64,000 nt of DNA from the NCBI RefSeq assembly GCF_022846655.1, contig NZ_AP025667.1, positions 3,199,001 through 3,263,000 on the forward strand, given 5' to 3'. Source of the DNA: Streptomyces seoulensis. GTDB lineage: Bacteria; Actinomycetota; Actinomycetes; Streptomycetales; Streptomycetaceae. The translations under genes and the position numbers were made by a program. Within the stretch, counting starts at the first letter, position 1. Every line of letters starts with the position of its first letter. This document shows positions 28,347 through 37,313 of this stretch, one piece after another. Under the pieces are notes generated by a model. It was not told the origin of the DNA. It worked only from the letters and a program-made list of their open reading frames with translations, and searched no databases.

Positions 28347-30593
28347 ATGTCCGAGTTGTTCGACGCGGTCGACGCGCTGGTCGCATCCCGCTCTCCGCTG
28401 CCGTCGGCCGAGGAGCGTAAGCGGCTGCGCACCGCGCACGGCCTGACGCTCGACGAAGTCGCCGGCGCGCTGAAGGTGCGGCGGGCGACGGTGTCGGGAT
28501 GGGAGTCGGCCAAGAAGCCGACCGAGCCACGTGGTCCGGAGCGCGAGGCTTACGCACGGCTGCTGCGGCAGTTGGCGGAGCTCTACCCGGCCCCGGAGGA
28601 GCCGGCCCCGGAGGAGCCGGCCGCTGAGGAGCCGGCCGCTGAGGAGCCGGCCGCTGAGGAGCCTGCCACGTACACCAGCGTGCCCGACCCGGTGGAAGCG
28701 CGGACCGCGCCCGCGCCTGAGGCCGAGAACGCCCGGCCCGCAGCCGCCATCCCCGCCACGGCGACCTCGTCGCGCCCGGCCCGCGTCATCAGGCCGATGT
28801 CGTCGGCGTCGGGCAGTCCGGCCGCGGCGAAGCCGGCCCCGTCCGCGACTCCGGCAGGCGACACCGACCCGCGGTTCGAGAACGGTCCGCTGGCGGTCGT
28901 CGACGTCGAGGACGGGAAGGTGCTGGCGTACTGCACCGGCGGCCTCGTCCTGGATGTGCCGGCCAAGTCGGTCCCAGCGCTGGTGGACTGGACGCTCAGG
29001 GAGGCGAAGCTCGGGCAGCCGAAGCTCTCCGGCCCGGGCAAGGACGCCGACCCGCTGCTCGTACTCACCGAAGCCGCGTGCGAGCGCTACGGCCTCCCGA
29101 CGACCCTCACGGAGGAGGAGCGGCTCGCCGGCCGCCTTCCGGAAGGCCACAAGGTCGTCAAGCAGTTGACCCGCGCCGAGTGGAAGCTGACCAAGCGCGG
29201 CTTCGGGCCGTGGGCGCGGATCTACCGCCCGGCGCAGGGTGCGGAGCGGGCCTGCGTCCAGTTGTGCATCCCGTCGTGGCACGCGCTCGACACCCGGCAC
29301 TGGGGCGCGGCCGGGCAGCTTCCGCCGGCGGAACTCGCTCGTGTGCTGGGCGTGTACGCGACCCGGGTGATGACGCCGCGCGGATCGACCGCCGTGACCG
29401 GCCTGGAGCTGATGGCCGCGCTGCACCCGGCGACCCGCGCCTCCGAGCCGGACGCCGACGGCAGACGGTACTCCGAGCACAACCCCGGCTCCCTGGGCAA
29501 GGACCCGGTCGACCCCGCGCCGTGCGAGGCCCCCGACGGTCACCCGCTCCTCAAGGACCTGCCCCGCTTCCATGTGCGCGGACCGGCGGAGAAGCTGTTC
29601 GAGGAGGCGTACGACTGGGCGCGGCCGATGACCGATGCCGAGTGCACCCTGCGCCACCTGGTCGGGATCGACGTGAACATGGCCTTCGCGGCCGGCGCCA
29701 ACGGCCTGACGGTCGGCCTGGGCGTGCCCACGCACGTCAGGGCGCCGGTGTTCGATCCGAAGCTGCCCGGCAGTTGGCTGGTCGACCTCTCCCACGTCGA
29801 CCTGTCGAAGGTGAAGGTCGGCAAGGAGTGGACGGACCTGGACGGCAGCCTGCTGCCCTCCCCGTTCACGCCGAAGGGCGAGCGCCCCGAGGGTCCGGCC
29901 TGGTACGCGACGCCCACCGTGGCCTACGCCGTGGAACTCGGCTACGAGGTGCGCCCGGTGGAGGCGTGGGTGCGGCGGGAGAACGGCCGTTACCTGGACG
30001 GCTGGTACAACCGGCTGCGCGACGCCTACCTCGCCACGATGGCCGACCTCGGCGTCACCGCCGACCTGTTGCCCGCCGACTTCCTGACGGCGATGGACGG
30101 CTACAAGGACCGCGACCCGGAGCTGGGACTCGTCGTCTCGGCGGTCAAGGCGACGGTGAAGGGCGGCCTGGGCAAGCTCCGCGAGCGCCCTCGCGGCGAG
30201 GGCTGGCGGCCCGGCGAGCCGTGGCGCGCCCTGTCCCGCCCGACCTGGCGGCCGGACATCCGGGCGGCGGTCATCTCCCGTACCCGGATCAACCTGCACC
30301 GCAAGATCGTCAAGCACGCGGCGTTCACCGGGCAGTACCCGGTCGCGATCCTCTCCGACTGCGTCGTCTACGCGGCGGGCGGTGAGAGCCCGCTGGACTT
30401 CCTGCCCTACCGGGAGGGCAAGCCCCTGCCCGGCGGCTTCAAGCTCGGCATCAACCCCGGCCTCGTCAAGCACGAGGGCACCCAGTCGGTCCTGTGGGGC
30501 GAGGAGGTCCGTGAGCGTTTCGACGCCCCGGAGCTCAACCTCGCCCGGTACATCAAGGACGGCACCGTCACCGATGCCGACAACGGCGAGTAG
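28347..30593 (+). CDS. tap: Tap, telomere-associated protein
   Basis: 748 residues, the normal size for Streptomyces Tap. AGGAGG lies four bases before the ATG. The N-terminus has an XRE-like helix-turn-helix (LTLDEVAGALKVRRATVSGW). A Glu/Pro/Ala repeat follows (residues about 82-106). The large remainder (from about 180) is the Tap-specific region (RAEWKLTKRGFGPWARIYRP, TDAECTLRHLVGIDVNMAFA, RTRINLHRKIVKHAAFTGQY, FKLGINPGLVKHEGTQ). Tap binds the 3' telomere overhang and recruits the terminal protein for end patching of linear replicons. tpg follows 15 bases downstream, as in known loci. Confidence 0.95.
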   Translation: MSELFDAVDALVASRSPLPSAEERKRLRTAHGLTLDEVAGALKVRRATVSGWESAKKPTEPRGPEREAYARLLRQLAELYPAPEEPAPEEPAAEEPAAEEPAAEEPATYTSVPDPVEARTAPAPEAENARPAAAIPATATSSRPARVIRPMSSASGSPAAAKPAPSATPAGDTDPRFENGPLAVVDVEDGKVLAYCTGGLVLDVPAKSVPALVDWTLREAKLGQPKLSGPGKDADPLLVLTEAACERYGLPTTLTEEERLAGRLPEGHKVVKQLTRAEWKLTKRGFGPWARIYRPAQGAERACVQLCIPSWHALDTRHWGAAGQLPPAELARVLGVYATRVMTPRGSTAVTGLELMAALHPATRASEPDADGRRYSEHNPGSLGKDPVDPAPCEAPDGHPLLKDLPRFHVRGPAEKLFEEAYDWARPMTDAECTLRHLVGIDVNMAFAAGANGLTVGLGVPTHVRAPVFDPKLPGSWLVDLSHVDLSKVKVGKEWTDLDGSLLPSPFTPKGERPEGPAWYATPTVAYAVELGYEVRPVEAWVRRENGRYLDGWYNRLRDAYLATMADLGVTADLLPADFLTAMDGYKDRDPELGLVVSAVKATVKGGLGKLRERPRGEGWRPGEPWRALSRPTWRPDIRAAVISRTRINLHRKIVKHAAFTGQYPVAILSDCVVYAAGGESPLDFLPYREGKPLPGGFKLGINPGLVKHEGTQSVLWGEEVRERFDAPELNLARYIKDGTVTDADNGE
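28590..28664 (+). repeat. Five tandem 15-base repeats within tap
   Basis: Units of the form GCC-sc(g/t)-GAG-GAG-CCG, encoding A-(P/A)-E-E-P five times. The first two units have Pro and the last three have Ala at the second position. Probably length-variable by slippage; encodes a flexible acidic linker after the HTH. Confidence 0.85.
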
Positions 30594-30608
30594 GGGAGCA
30601 GGCAGGCG

Positions 30609-31166
30609 ATGAGCATGTTCGGGGACGGCCTGGACGCCGCGGTACAGAAGGCGTTCACCCGCCCGGCGCCCAAGAGCGCGGGCGCCCAGATGCGCTACCT
30701 GGTCAAGAAGATGAAGGGCACCAGGGCGGTCGCGCAGATGCTGCGGATCTCCCAGCGCACCGTCGAGCGGTACGTGAAGGACCAGATCAAGAAGCCCCGC
30801 CCCGACCTCGCCGCACGCCTGGAACGCGAGGTGAAGAAGCGGTGGCAGCCGCAGATCCGGGCCAGGGCCCGCGAGAGGGCGGCCACGACCGGCGGCATCG
30901 TCATCGACACTCGCGCCCGCATGGGCTACACCGCACCGATCGGGACGACGGACGAGTCCCGCATCCGCCACCTGACCGTCGCCCTGCCCCCGCAGTACGC
31001 CGCCCGCCTCTTCGAGGCCCAGGAGACCGGCGCCGGCGACCGCGAGCTCAAGGAGATCGCCGCGGAAGCGCTCAGGGAGGTCTATTTCCAGGACGGCGGC
31101 CGCCGCGCCGGCAGCCTGGAGGAGGTGCGGTTCACGGACGTGGAGCACTTGGAGTTCGAGCTGTGA
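30609..31166 (+). CDS. tpg: Tpg, telomere terminal protein
   Basis: 185 residues, the usual Tpg length. HTH-like segment AVAQMLRISQRTVERYVKDQ (residues 40-59) and the conserved middle RMGYTAPIGTTDESRIRHLT. Tpg is attached covalently to the 5' DNA ends and primes synthesis that fills telomeric overhangs. As I recall, Thr114 is the nucleotidylated residue in S. lividans Tpg, and residue 114 here is Thr (Thr113-Thr114). It forms a two-gene operon with tap. The presence of an apparently complete pair points to a linear chromosome or plasmid. Confidence 0.95.
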   Translation: MSMFGDGLDAAVQKAFTRPAPKSAGAQMRYLVKKMKGTRAVAQMLRISQRTVERYVKDQIKKPRPDLAARLEREVKKRWQPQIRARARERAATTGGIVIDTRARMGYTAPIGTTDESRIRHLTVALPPQYAARLFEAQETGAGDRELKEIAAEALREVYFQDGGRRAGSLEEVRFTDVEHLEFEL

Positions 31167-31309
31167 CGAGGTAGCAGCGTGACGAGCCGGAGCCTGCTCG
31201 CGCCCTGACCGCCGCCGGGCGCGGCCGCCAGGAGTCGGAGACATGGGTGCCGCGACGACGCACGCGCAGCGGCACCCCCACAGGATTGCGTGCGCGGCTA
31301 TAAGGCGTT

Positions 31310-31334
31310 TGCAATTAGCCCGCGCATGCAATTA
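31310..31334. promoter_or_regulatory. AT-rich direct repeat upstream of aldo/keto reductase genes
   Basis: TGCAATTA occurs at 31310-31317 and 31327-31334, 17 bases apart, in an otherwise GC-rich gap of 317 bases. It is a plausible regulator site or promoter element for the downstream genes. No matching regulator gene lies next to it. Confidence 0.35.
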
Positions 31335-31483
31335 ATGTCGGGCCGTACCGCGCACACCGGGACACCCTCCCCGTGCCGCCGTCCGCGTGGCGGAGCACGC
31401 GCCGAGGGCATGCGCCCGGTGCTCACCGGCCTTGCGGGCCGCTGAGCACGGCTCCGACAGCAGTAAGAAGAGGTGCAGCACCC

Positions 31484-32305
31484 ATGACCATCCCGAACGT
31501 CACCCTCAACAACGGCGTCCAGATGCCGCAGCTCGGCTTCGGCGTCTTCCAGGTTCCCGACGACGAGACCGCCGCCGCCGTCGGCCACGCCCTGCGGGCC
31601 GGCTACCGGAGCATCGACACGGCCGCGATCTACGGCAACGAGCGCGGAACGGGCCGCGCGATCGCCGAGTCCGGGATCGCCCGCGACGAGCTGTTCGTGA
31701 CCACCAAGCTGTGGAACGACGACCAGGGCCACGACAGCACCCTCGCCGCCTTCGACGCCTCCCTGGACAAGCTCGGCCTCGACCACGTCGACCTGTACCT
31801 CGTGCACTGGCCCACCCCGGCCCGTGACCGCTACCTCGACACCTGGCGCGCCCTGGAGCGGATCCTCGAGCAGGGCCGCGCCCGCGCCATCGGCGTCTCC
31901 AACTTCCAGGTGCCCCACCTGCGCCGCCTCATGGACCACACGGGCATCGTCCCGGCCGTCAACCAGATCGAGCTGCACCCCGCGCTCCAGCAGGCCGAAC
32001 TGCGCGCCTTCCACGCCGAGCACGGCATCGCCACCGAGGCGTGGAGCCCGCTGGCGCAGGGCGCTGTCCTCGGCGACGAGGCGATCGTCGCGGCCGCCCG
32101 GCGGCACGGGGTCAGCCCCGCCCAGGTGGTGATCCGCTGGCACCTGCAGACCGGCAACGTCGTGATCCCGAAGTCCGTCACGCCCGAGCGCATCCAGCAG
32201 AACCTCGACGTGTTCGGCTTCCGGCTGTCCGACGACGAACTCGACGCCATCGCCGCCCTCGACCGCGGCCTGCGCACGGGCCCGGACCCCGACACCCTCA
32301 ACTGA
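31484..32305 (+). CDS. Aldo/keto reductase (2,5-diketo-D-gluconate reductase-like)
   Basis: 273 residues; GAAGAGG lies about ten bases before the ATG. The catalytic tetrad falls at the textbook positions Asp45, Tyr50 (IDTAAIYGNE), Lys75 (FVTTKLWND) and His108 (LYLVHWP). Cofactor-binding IPKSVTPERIQQNLDVFGF is present, indicating NADPH use. Cytosolic. Substrate unknown. A second, more distant aldo/keto reductase follows 37 bases downstream, so the two are probably co-transcribed. Confidence 0.93.
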   Translation: MTIPNVTLNNGVQMPQLGFGVFQVPDDETAAAVGHALRAGYRSIDTAAIYGNERGTGRAIAESGIARDELFVTTKLWNDDQGHDSTLAAFDASLDKLGLDHVDLYLVHWPTPARDRYLDTWRALERILEQGRARAIGVSNFQVPHLRRLMDHTGIVPAVNQIELHPALQQAELRAFHAEHGIATEAWSPLAQGAVLGDEAIVAAARRHGVSPAQVVIRWHLQTGNVVIPKSVTPERIQQNLDVFGFRLSDDELDAIAALDRGLRTGPDPDTLN

Positions 32306-32342
32306 CCCGGAGCCGTGGTCCCCTCCACCCGAAAGACCTGAC

Positions 32343-33353
32343 ATGAGCATCCGCCATCTGCTGCCGGGCCCCATCGGCTTCGGCGCGGCCCCCCTGGGCA
32401 ACATGTTCCGCTCCCTCACGGACGAGGAGGCCCAGGCCACCCTGCATGCCGCCTGGGACCACGGCATCCGCTACTTCGACACCGCGCCCGTGTACGGGGC
32501 GGGCCTCGCGGAGACCCGCCTCGGTGACTTCCTGTCGCAGTACGACCGCGCCGATTACGTGCTGTCGACCAAGGTCGGCCGCCTGATCCTGGACGAGTTC
32601 GAGGAACCGGCCACACGCGAACTGGGGGAGAAGGGCAACCTGTTCCAGTACGGCCTGCCCAACAAGATCCACAACGATTACAGCGCGGACGCGACGCTGC
32701 GTTCCGTCGAGGACAGTCTGAAGCGGCTGCGCACGGACCGCCTCGACATCGTCTGGGTGCACTCCGTCGCGCAGGACTTCTACGGTGACGAGTGGATCGG
32801 CCGCTTCGAGGAGGCGCGCACCGGCGCCTTCCGCGCCCTGACCCGGCTGCGGGAGGAGGGCGTGATCAAGGCATGGGGGCTCGGCGTCAACCGGGTCGAG
32901 CCCCTGGAGCTGACCCTCGACCTGGCCGAGCCGACCCCGGACGCCTTCCTGCTCGCCGGCCGCTACACGCTGCTCGACCACGAGCGCGCCCTCCAGCGAC
33001 TGCTGCCCGCCGCCCGTCGGCGCGACGTGGACCTCGTCGTCGGCGGCCCGTACAGCTCGGGCATCCTCGTCGGCGGCAGCCACTTCGAGTACGGCGAAGC
33101 CCCGGCCGAGGTCGTCGCGAAGGTGGAGCGTGTCAACGCCCTCGCGCGTGAACACGGCATCGGCGTCAAGTCCGCGGCGCTCCAGTTCGTCCTCGCCCAC
33201 CCGGCCGTGGCCGCGGTCGTGCCGGGGGCCAGCAGGCCCAGTCGTATCGCGGAAGATCTCGGCGCCCTCGACCAGAGCATCCCCGCCGCCTTCTGGCAGG
33301 CTCTCCGCGCGGAGGGAATCGTCTCCTACGAGGCACCGGTACCGCTCACCTGA
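32343..33353 (+). CDS. Aldo/keto reductase (L-fucose / D-threo-aldose dehydrogenase-like)
   Basis: 336 residues. Asp46 and Tyr51 (YFDTAPVYGAG), Lys77 (VLSTKVGR) and the DIVWVHS segment form the catalytic set. The N-terminal GFGAAPLGNMFRSLTDEEAQ and late VVPGASRPSRIAEDLGALDQ fit the branch acting on aldoses as NAD(P)-dependent 1-dehydrogenases. Probably co-expressed with the preceding reductase. Confidence 0.9.
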   Translation: MSIRHLLPGPIGFGAAPLGNMFRSLTDEEAQATLHAAWDHGIRYFDTAPVYGAGLAETRLGDFLSQYDRADYVLSTKVGRLILDEFEEPATRELGEKGNLFQYGLPNKIHNDYSADATLRSVEDSLKRLRTDRLDIVWVHSVAQDFYGDEWIGRFEEARTGAFRALTRLREEGVIKAWGLGVNRVEPLELTLDLAEPTPDAFLLAGRYTLLDHERALQRLLPAARRRDVDLVVGGPYSSGILVGGSHFEYGEAPAEVVAKVERVNALAREHGIGVKSAALQFVLAHPAVAAVVPGASRPSRIAEDLGALDQSIPAAFWQALRAEGIVSYEAPVPLT

Positions 33354-33789
33354 TTCAGGTGGCACCGCCCGGCGGCCGGTCGTCTGCCGATCAGCCCAGG
33401 CCGCCGCGTGACGGGGGCGTGTCCGAATGGTCGCCCGGCGTGGTGACGGCGGGGTCGGTCGGCGGGTGAGCCGTGACGGTGCTCATAGGGGGCAGATCAC
33501 GTCCTAACGTGGATCGTAGAAGGGCCCCCGCCCCGAACAGCATCGCAAGCCGCGAATCGGGCAATTTGCCGCACATCCCCGCATTGCGGTAGTAGGTCAC
33601 ATGCTTGCGTAGCGATTTGTCCGCCCCTAATCATGTTTCTCGTTGCCGGAGCAGCGGGCCGGACCGGGTGATCGCCTGGTGTGCCTGCCGATGTCTGCCC
33701 GGTGACAGCGGGGCCTCGCCCCGACGCCCAACAGATGCCGCGACCGGAATCCGGCCGGTGCCTCAACGACGTCCTCTGGAGAGACCCCC
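33354..33789. other. Long non-coding leader region before the transglycosylase-like gene
   Basis: 436 bases without a convincing gene. The stretch 33541-33650 is AT-richer than its surroundings and contains TTGCCG (33566) 18 bases before TAGTAG (33590), a weak promoter candidate. I looked for a ydaO (c-di-AMP) riboswitch signature, which precedes many Streptomyces wall-lytic genes, and did not find it. Confidence 0.4.
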
Positions 33790-34293
33790 TTGAACGCGAT
33801 CTTTGCTTCCCGCCGCCCTGCCCGCCTGCGCACCCTCGCCCTGACCGGCCTGACCACCGTGGGTGCCGCGGCCGCCGCCGTGACCCTGATGCCGTCGTCC
33901 GCGTTCGCTGCCGAGGCTCAGGCCGCCCACTCGGTCACCGCCCACCGTGCTGCCGCCACGTCCACGGCCAAGTCGGGGAACCTGGACAGCTGGATCAAGC
34001 AGTCGCTGGCCATCATGAAGGCCAAGCACATCCCGGGCAGCTACGACGGCCTCAAGCGCAACATCATGCGCGAGTCCGGCGGCAACCCCAACGCTCAGAA
34101 CAACTGGGACATCAACGCGCAGAAGGGCATCCCCTCCAAGGGGCTTCTGCAGGTGATCGACCCCACCTTCAACACCTACCACGTGGCCGGCACCGCGCAC
34201 AGCGTGACCGACCCGGTCGCCAACATCACCGCGGCCGCCAACTACGCCGCCCACCGCTACGGCTCGATCGACAACGTCAACTCCGCCTACTGA
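33790..34293 (+). CDS. Secreted lytic-transglycosylase-like protein (SLT domain)
   Basis: 167 residues. The start is a TTG at 33790, six bases after GGAGAG; no ATG or GTG start gives the full signal peptide. Signal peptide residues 1-40, cleavage at SAFA-AEA. The mature SLT fold carries the catalytic Glu95 (NIMRESGGNPNAQN), the GLLQVIDPTFNTYH motif and a terminal AANYAAHRYGSIDN. Such proteins cleave peptidoglycan glycan strands and are abundant in Streptomyces spore and hyphal walls. Transcription ends at a very strong hairpin downstream. Confidence 0.9.
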   Translation: MNAIFASRRPARLRTLALTGLTTVGAAAAAVTLMPSSAFAAEAQAAHSVTAHRAAATSTAKSGNLDSWIKQSLAIMKAKHIPGSYDGLKRNIMRESGGNPNAQNNWDINAQKGIPSKGLLQVIDPTFNTYHVAGTAHSVTDPVANITAAANYAAHRYGSIDNVNSAY

Positions 34294-34296
34294 CCT

Positions 34297-34325
34297 GGCA
34301 CAGGCACAGGCACAGGCACAGGCAC
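34297..34325. repeat. GGCACA tandem hexamers
   Basis: About four and a half copies of GGCACA directly after the transglycosylase stop codon and before the terminator hairpin. Simple-sequence repeat; no role inferred. Confidence 0.7.
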
Positions 34326-34327
34326 GC

Positions 34328-34380
34328 GCGCAGCGGCAGTGGCCCCCGACCGTACTGGTCGGGGGCCACTGCCGCTGCGC
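34328..34380 (+). terminator. Very long perfect terminator hairpin
   Basis: A perfect 24-base stem (left arm 34328-34351, right arm 34357-34380) around a GTACT loop, 34 bases after the transglycosylase stop codon. Confidence 0.9.
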
Positions 34381-34541
34381 TGTCGGCTCCTTGTCCTTCC
34401 CCCCGAGCCCCCGCGGCCGGAACCCATGGCCGAGGCCACGGCCGTCGAGGTGCCGCCAAGGCCGCGCAGGCCGGCAGAACCGCGCCGGGTCCGCCCTGCG
34501 TCTTCTCCGGGAACTGCCCCGGATCTTGGAGAAGGCGTCCT

Positions 34542-35555
34542 ATGCCGACACAGCACGACCGCACGGTGCCACCGACGAGCGGAAGCTCGCGACGCGGCTT
34601 GGCCGCCACGACGTCCGCGGCCCTGCGACGGCACCGCAGGACTCTGGCGGGGGCGGCGGTACGCGTCGTGGGTCTGTGCGGACTGGCCGGGCTTCTGATG
34701 ACGGCCGCAGTGTTCGCGCTCGCCTGGCCCTGCTTCACCCGGATGCGGAACCAGCGCATCTGGTACCAGCAGATGGAGGACCCCTACCTGCACGACCACA
34801 GTGACCTGACACTGGTCGCCCTCGGCGCGCTCCCGTTCTTCCTGCTGCTCCTCGGCACCGGTGGCGCGGCCCTGCAGACCGTGTGCTCGCGGGCGGTCGC
34901 AGCGGTCTCTCACGAGCCCTCGAAGGACGACGGGTCGTGGGCGCTGAGTTTCGCGCGACTGCGACCGGTGCTCACCGTGTACGCGCTGCGCGGCCTGATC
35001 GTATGGCCCCTGCCGCTGCTCGCCGTAGAAGTCGCGTACGACCTCACCGGCCCCCAGATCGACACCGAAGATCAGATCCTGGAACGCGGGTCGTGGCTCT
35101 ACACGTCTGTCGCGGCCTCTCCCGTGGTCGCCGTGTTCGCCGCTGTGCTGCTGCGCCTGGCACTGAATCTCGCCCCGGCCGCCGCAGCCGACGGCCTCGG
35201 GCCCGGCGCGGCCCTGCGCCGTTCCTGGTCGCTGTCGTGGACGCGCGCCGGAGCGGTCCGTGTCCTCGCCCTCACGCTCCCGCTGGCCGCGCTCACCGCC
35301 GGGGTGATCCGGTTGGTGGTGCAGCTCGCGCTGCCGTTGCGGCCTCTCGTACGTGGCTGGATCGAAGAAGCCACGGGCAACTTCTTCGCCGCGTACTACG
35401 CCGGCATCCTCGCCCCTGTCATCGTCGGCATCCTGGTCACCGCGGCCGTGGTCCTCCCCATCACGTGCACGGCCTTCGCGGCTCTCCACGCCCAGTTGCG
35501 GTCGTCCCGTACCTCTCCTCGTGGGTCCGTGAACACGGCGGGCGCCACGGCCTGA
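34542..35555 (+). CDS. Hypothetical polytopic membrane protein
   Basis: 337 residues. ATG at 34542 follows GGAGAAGG by six bases. After a basic, Ser-rich N-terminus there are about five or six hydrophobic segments (VRVVGLCGLAGLLMTAAVF, LVALGALPFFLLLLGTGGAA, VVAVFAAVLLRLALNLAPAA, LALTLPLAALTAGVIRLVV, ILVTAAVVLPITCTAFAAL). It recalls integral membrane proteins of the DUF7847/glycerophosphoryl-diester-phosphodiesterase-membrane-domain style, but I cannot assign it. No operon partner is evident. Confidence 0.8.
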   Translation: MPTQHDRTVPPTSGSSRRGLAATTSAALRRHRRTLAGAAVRVVGLCGLAGLLMTAAVFALAWPCFTRMRNQRIWYQQMEDPYLHDHSDLTLVALGALPFFLLLLGTGGAALQTVCSRAVAAVSHEPSKDDGSWALSFARLRPVLTVYALRGLIVWPLPLLAVEVAYDLTGPQIDTEDQILERGSWLYTSVAASPVVAVFAAVLLRLALNLAPAAAADGLGPGAALRRSWSLSWTRAGAVRVLALTLPLAALTAGVIRLVVQLALPLRPLVRGWIEEATGNFFAAYYAGILAPVIVGILVTAAVVLPITCTAFAALHAQLRSSRTSPRGSVNTAGATA

Positions 35556-35669
35556 CGCCGTCCTCGTGCCGGCTCGGCGCCGACGCGCGAGGGCTGTGGC
35601 GGTACCGGCGACACGTCAGCGACAGAGGCGTCCGCTGGGGCGGACCGCCCTCCCCGCGACCGTCGGCGG

Positions 35670-36353
35670 TCAGCCGGGCGTCCTCGCCGTGCGAGCGTTT
35701 CCAGTAAGGGCGGGCTTGCGGGCCAGGAGGCAGGCGTGCGGTCTGTTCACGCGTCCGCCGGGCTCCTGTTCCAGCCTCGCGGTGACGACGAGACCGGCCT
35801 GATCCAGCAGGCCGACCACGCGGTCCAGGGGCAGGAGGTAGGACTCGTAGGACACCGGACGGCCATAGCCGTGGGTCGGCTGCAGCCGCTCATCGCCGAC
35901 GTAGTCTCCCCACAGCAGGTGGCCGCCTGGCGCGAGCGTGCGGTGGAACTCGGCGAACACCGCCGGCAGCCACTGCGGGGGCGTGTGATGGGTGGAGTAC
36001 CAGGCCAGGATGCCGCCGAGTTCGTCGCCCTCCGTATTCAGCGCGGTCATCGAGCCCTCGGTGAACCGCAGGTTCGGATAGGCGTGCCGAGCCAGTCCGA
36101 TCATCCTGGGCGACAGATCGACACCGAAGGCGGGCACCCCCAGCCCGGCCAGGTACGCCGTCACGCGTCCGGGGCCGCACCCCAGGTCCGCGACCGGTCC
36201 CAGACCGGCCGTCCGCACCAACTCGGCGAACCCCGTCAGCATCGCGCGTGACAGCGGGTCCAACTCGGCGGGCGGTGGGACGCGTTCGACGTAATCGGCC
36301 GCGACCGTGTCGTACGACTCACGGACAGCGGCCAGGAAGGAGGGCTCAGCCAT
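35670..36353 (-). CDS. Class I SAM-dependent methyltransferase
   Basis: 227 residues from ATG 36353. The SAM motif VADLGCGPGRVTAYL, acidic loop FGVDLSPRMIGLAR, motif II-like FTEGSMTALN and post-motif GGILAWYSTHHTPP are clear; this is the methyltransf_11/25 style. Target unknown. It stands alone, convergent with the membrane-protein gene. Confidence 0.88.
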   Translation of the reverse strand: MAEPSFLAAVRESYDTVAADYVERVPPPAELDPLSRAMLTGFAELVRTAGLGPVADLGCGPGRVTAYLAGLGVPAFGVDLSPRMIGLARHAYPNLRFTEGSMTALNTEGDELGGILAWYSTHHTPPQWLPAVFAEFHRTLAPGGHLLWGDYVGDERLQPTHGYGRPVSYESYLLPLDRVVGLLDQAGLVVTARLEQEPGGRVNRPHACLLARKPALTGNARTARTPG

Positions 36354-36571
36354 GCGGGCGACCCTAGAGCAGGCAACTGACATGCCATGGGACGACGTTG
36401 AGTCGACCTGCCCGACATCTACTGATCGTTTCCGTCAGGGCACCAGCCGCGGTTGCTCCGGCGCCGCACGCGTCCGTGGTTGTAGCCGGTATGTGTGTGC
36501 GCATGGTGATGAGGGGAGTGTTGTGGTCTGTACGCCGCATCGTGTCGGCCGGGCTGTGTGGGGGTGCTGGG

Positions 36572-37114
36572 ATGCCCAGGTCTCGTAGGACGCTGGGAGC
36601 GCTGGGCATCGTGGGTGCTGCCGTGCTCCTCCCTTTGAGTAGCTGCTCCGCCCCCGACTCCGACGCCAAGCAGCCTGCCCGGTCAGCGCACCCGCCGGTC
36701 TCCAGCTCGGCGTCGGTCGCAGCCGCTCCCAGCACAGATCCTCCCGTCCAGAAGCCGCCGGAGCTGGATGCGGGCGAGACGTTGGCCGGTCGGCGGATGG
36801 TGACCACGGGGAACGCCGAGGTGGAGTTCGCCGGAGGCGACAAGGGGGACGCGCTCATCGTCGCGGTGCGCTGCCAGGGCGCGGGGACCGTCAAGGTGGC
36901 CGTGCGGCCTGTGCATGTCTCCTTCCCGCTGGAGTGCGTCGCGGGCGAGGTCAGCACTGTGCACAACCAGGTGGCCGTGTCAGGGGCGAGCCGCGGCGGA
37001 GTCGTATCGGTGGAGGCGCCCACGGCTGTGCGCTGGTCCCTGACAGTGGGCCGGGGTGCACTGGCGAAGGAGGAGCCGCCGGGCGCCGACGCGACCTCTC
37101 CGGAGGGGTCGTAG
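36572..37114 (+). CDS. Putative lipoprotein of unknown function
   Basis: 180 residues from ATG 36572; the start is uncertain, since in-frame starts exist upstream (for example 36491). The chosen one gives a compact signal with lipobox PLSSC (Cys25). A Ser/Pro/Ala-rich stretch follows and then a small beta-rich domain with two Cys (IVAVRCQGAGTVKV, SFPLECVAGEV) that may form a disulfide. It resembles small Streptomyces secreted lipoproteins of unknown role. Confidence 0.65.
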   Translation: MPRSRRTLGALGIVGAAVLLPLSSCSAPDSDAKQPARSAHPPVSSSASVAAAPSTDPPVQKPPELDAGETLAGRRMVTTGNAEVEFAGGDKGDALIVAVRCQGAGTVKVAVRPVHVSFPLECVAGEVSTVHNQVAVSGASRGGVVSVEAPTAVRWSLTVGRGALAKEEPPGADATSPEGS

Positions 37115-37313
37115 CCAGGATTGATCTGTTGCTGTGCCCGCCGTTGGTCAGGCGCGGCCGTGTAGGGCGGCGAGGCGGTTGTGCGGCTCGCGGGTGTTCT
37201 CCCGCGGGGACCGAAAATCAGGGCGCAGCAAGATCCGTCTCATGTGATGATCCGTCCGGTGCGCCGCGCCTGACGGTGCACCAGTCGCGTGATCAAACCC
37301 TTGGGGGGTAGCG

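Noticed and set aside
28335..31331. A 998-residue minus-strand frame opposite tap-tpg
   Set aside because: Shadow of two well-recognised genes, with no domain or ribosome site of its own.
33541..33789. Possible ydaO (c-di-AMP) riboswitch before the SLT gene
   Set aside because: The conserved segments I know for Streptomyces ydaO elements are not present, so only a generic long leader is recorded.
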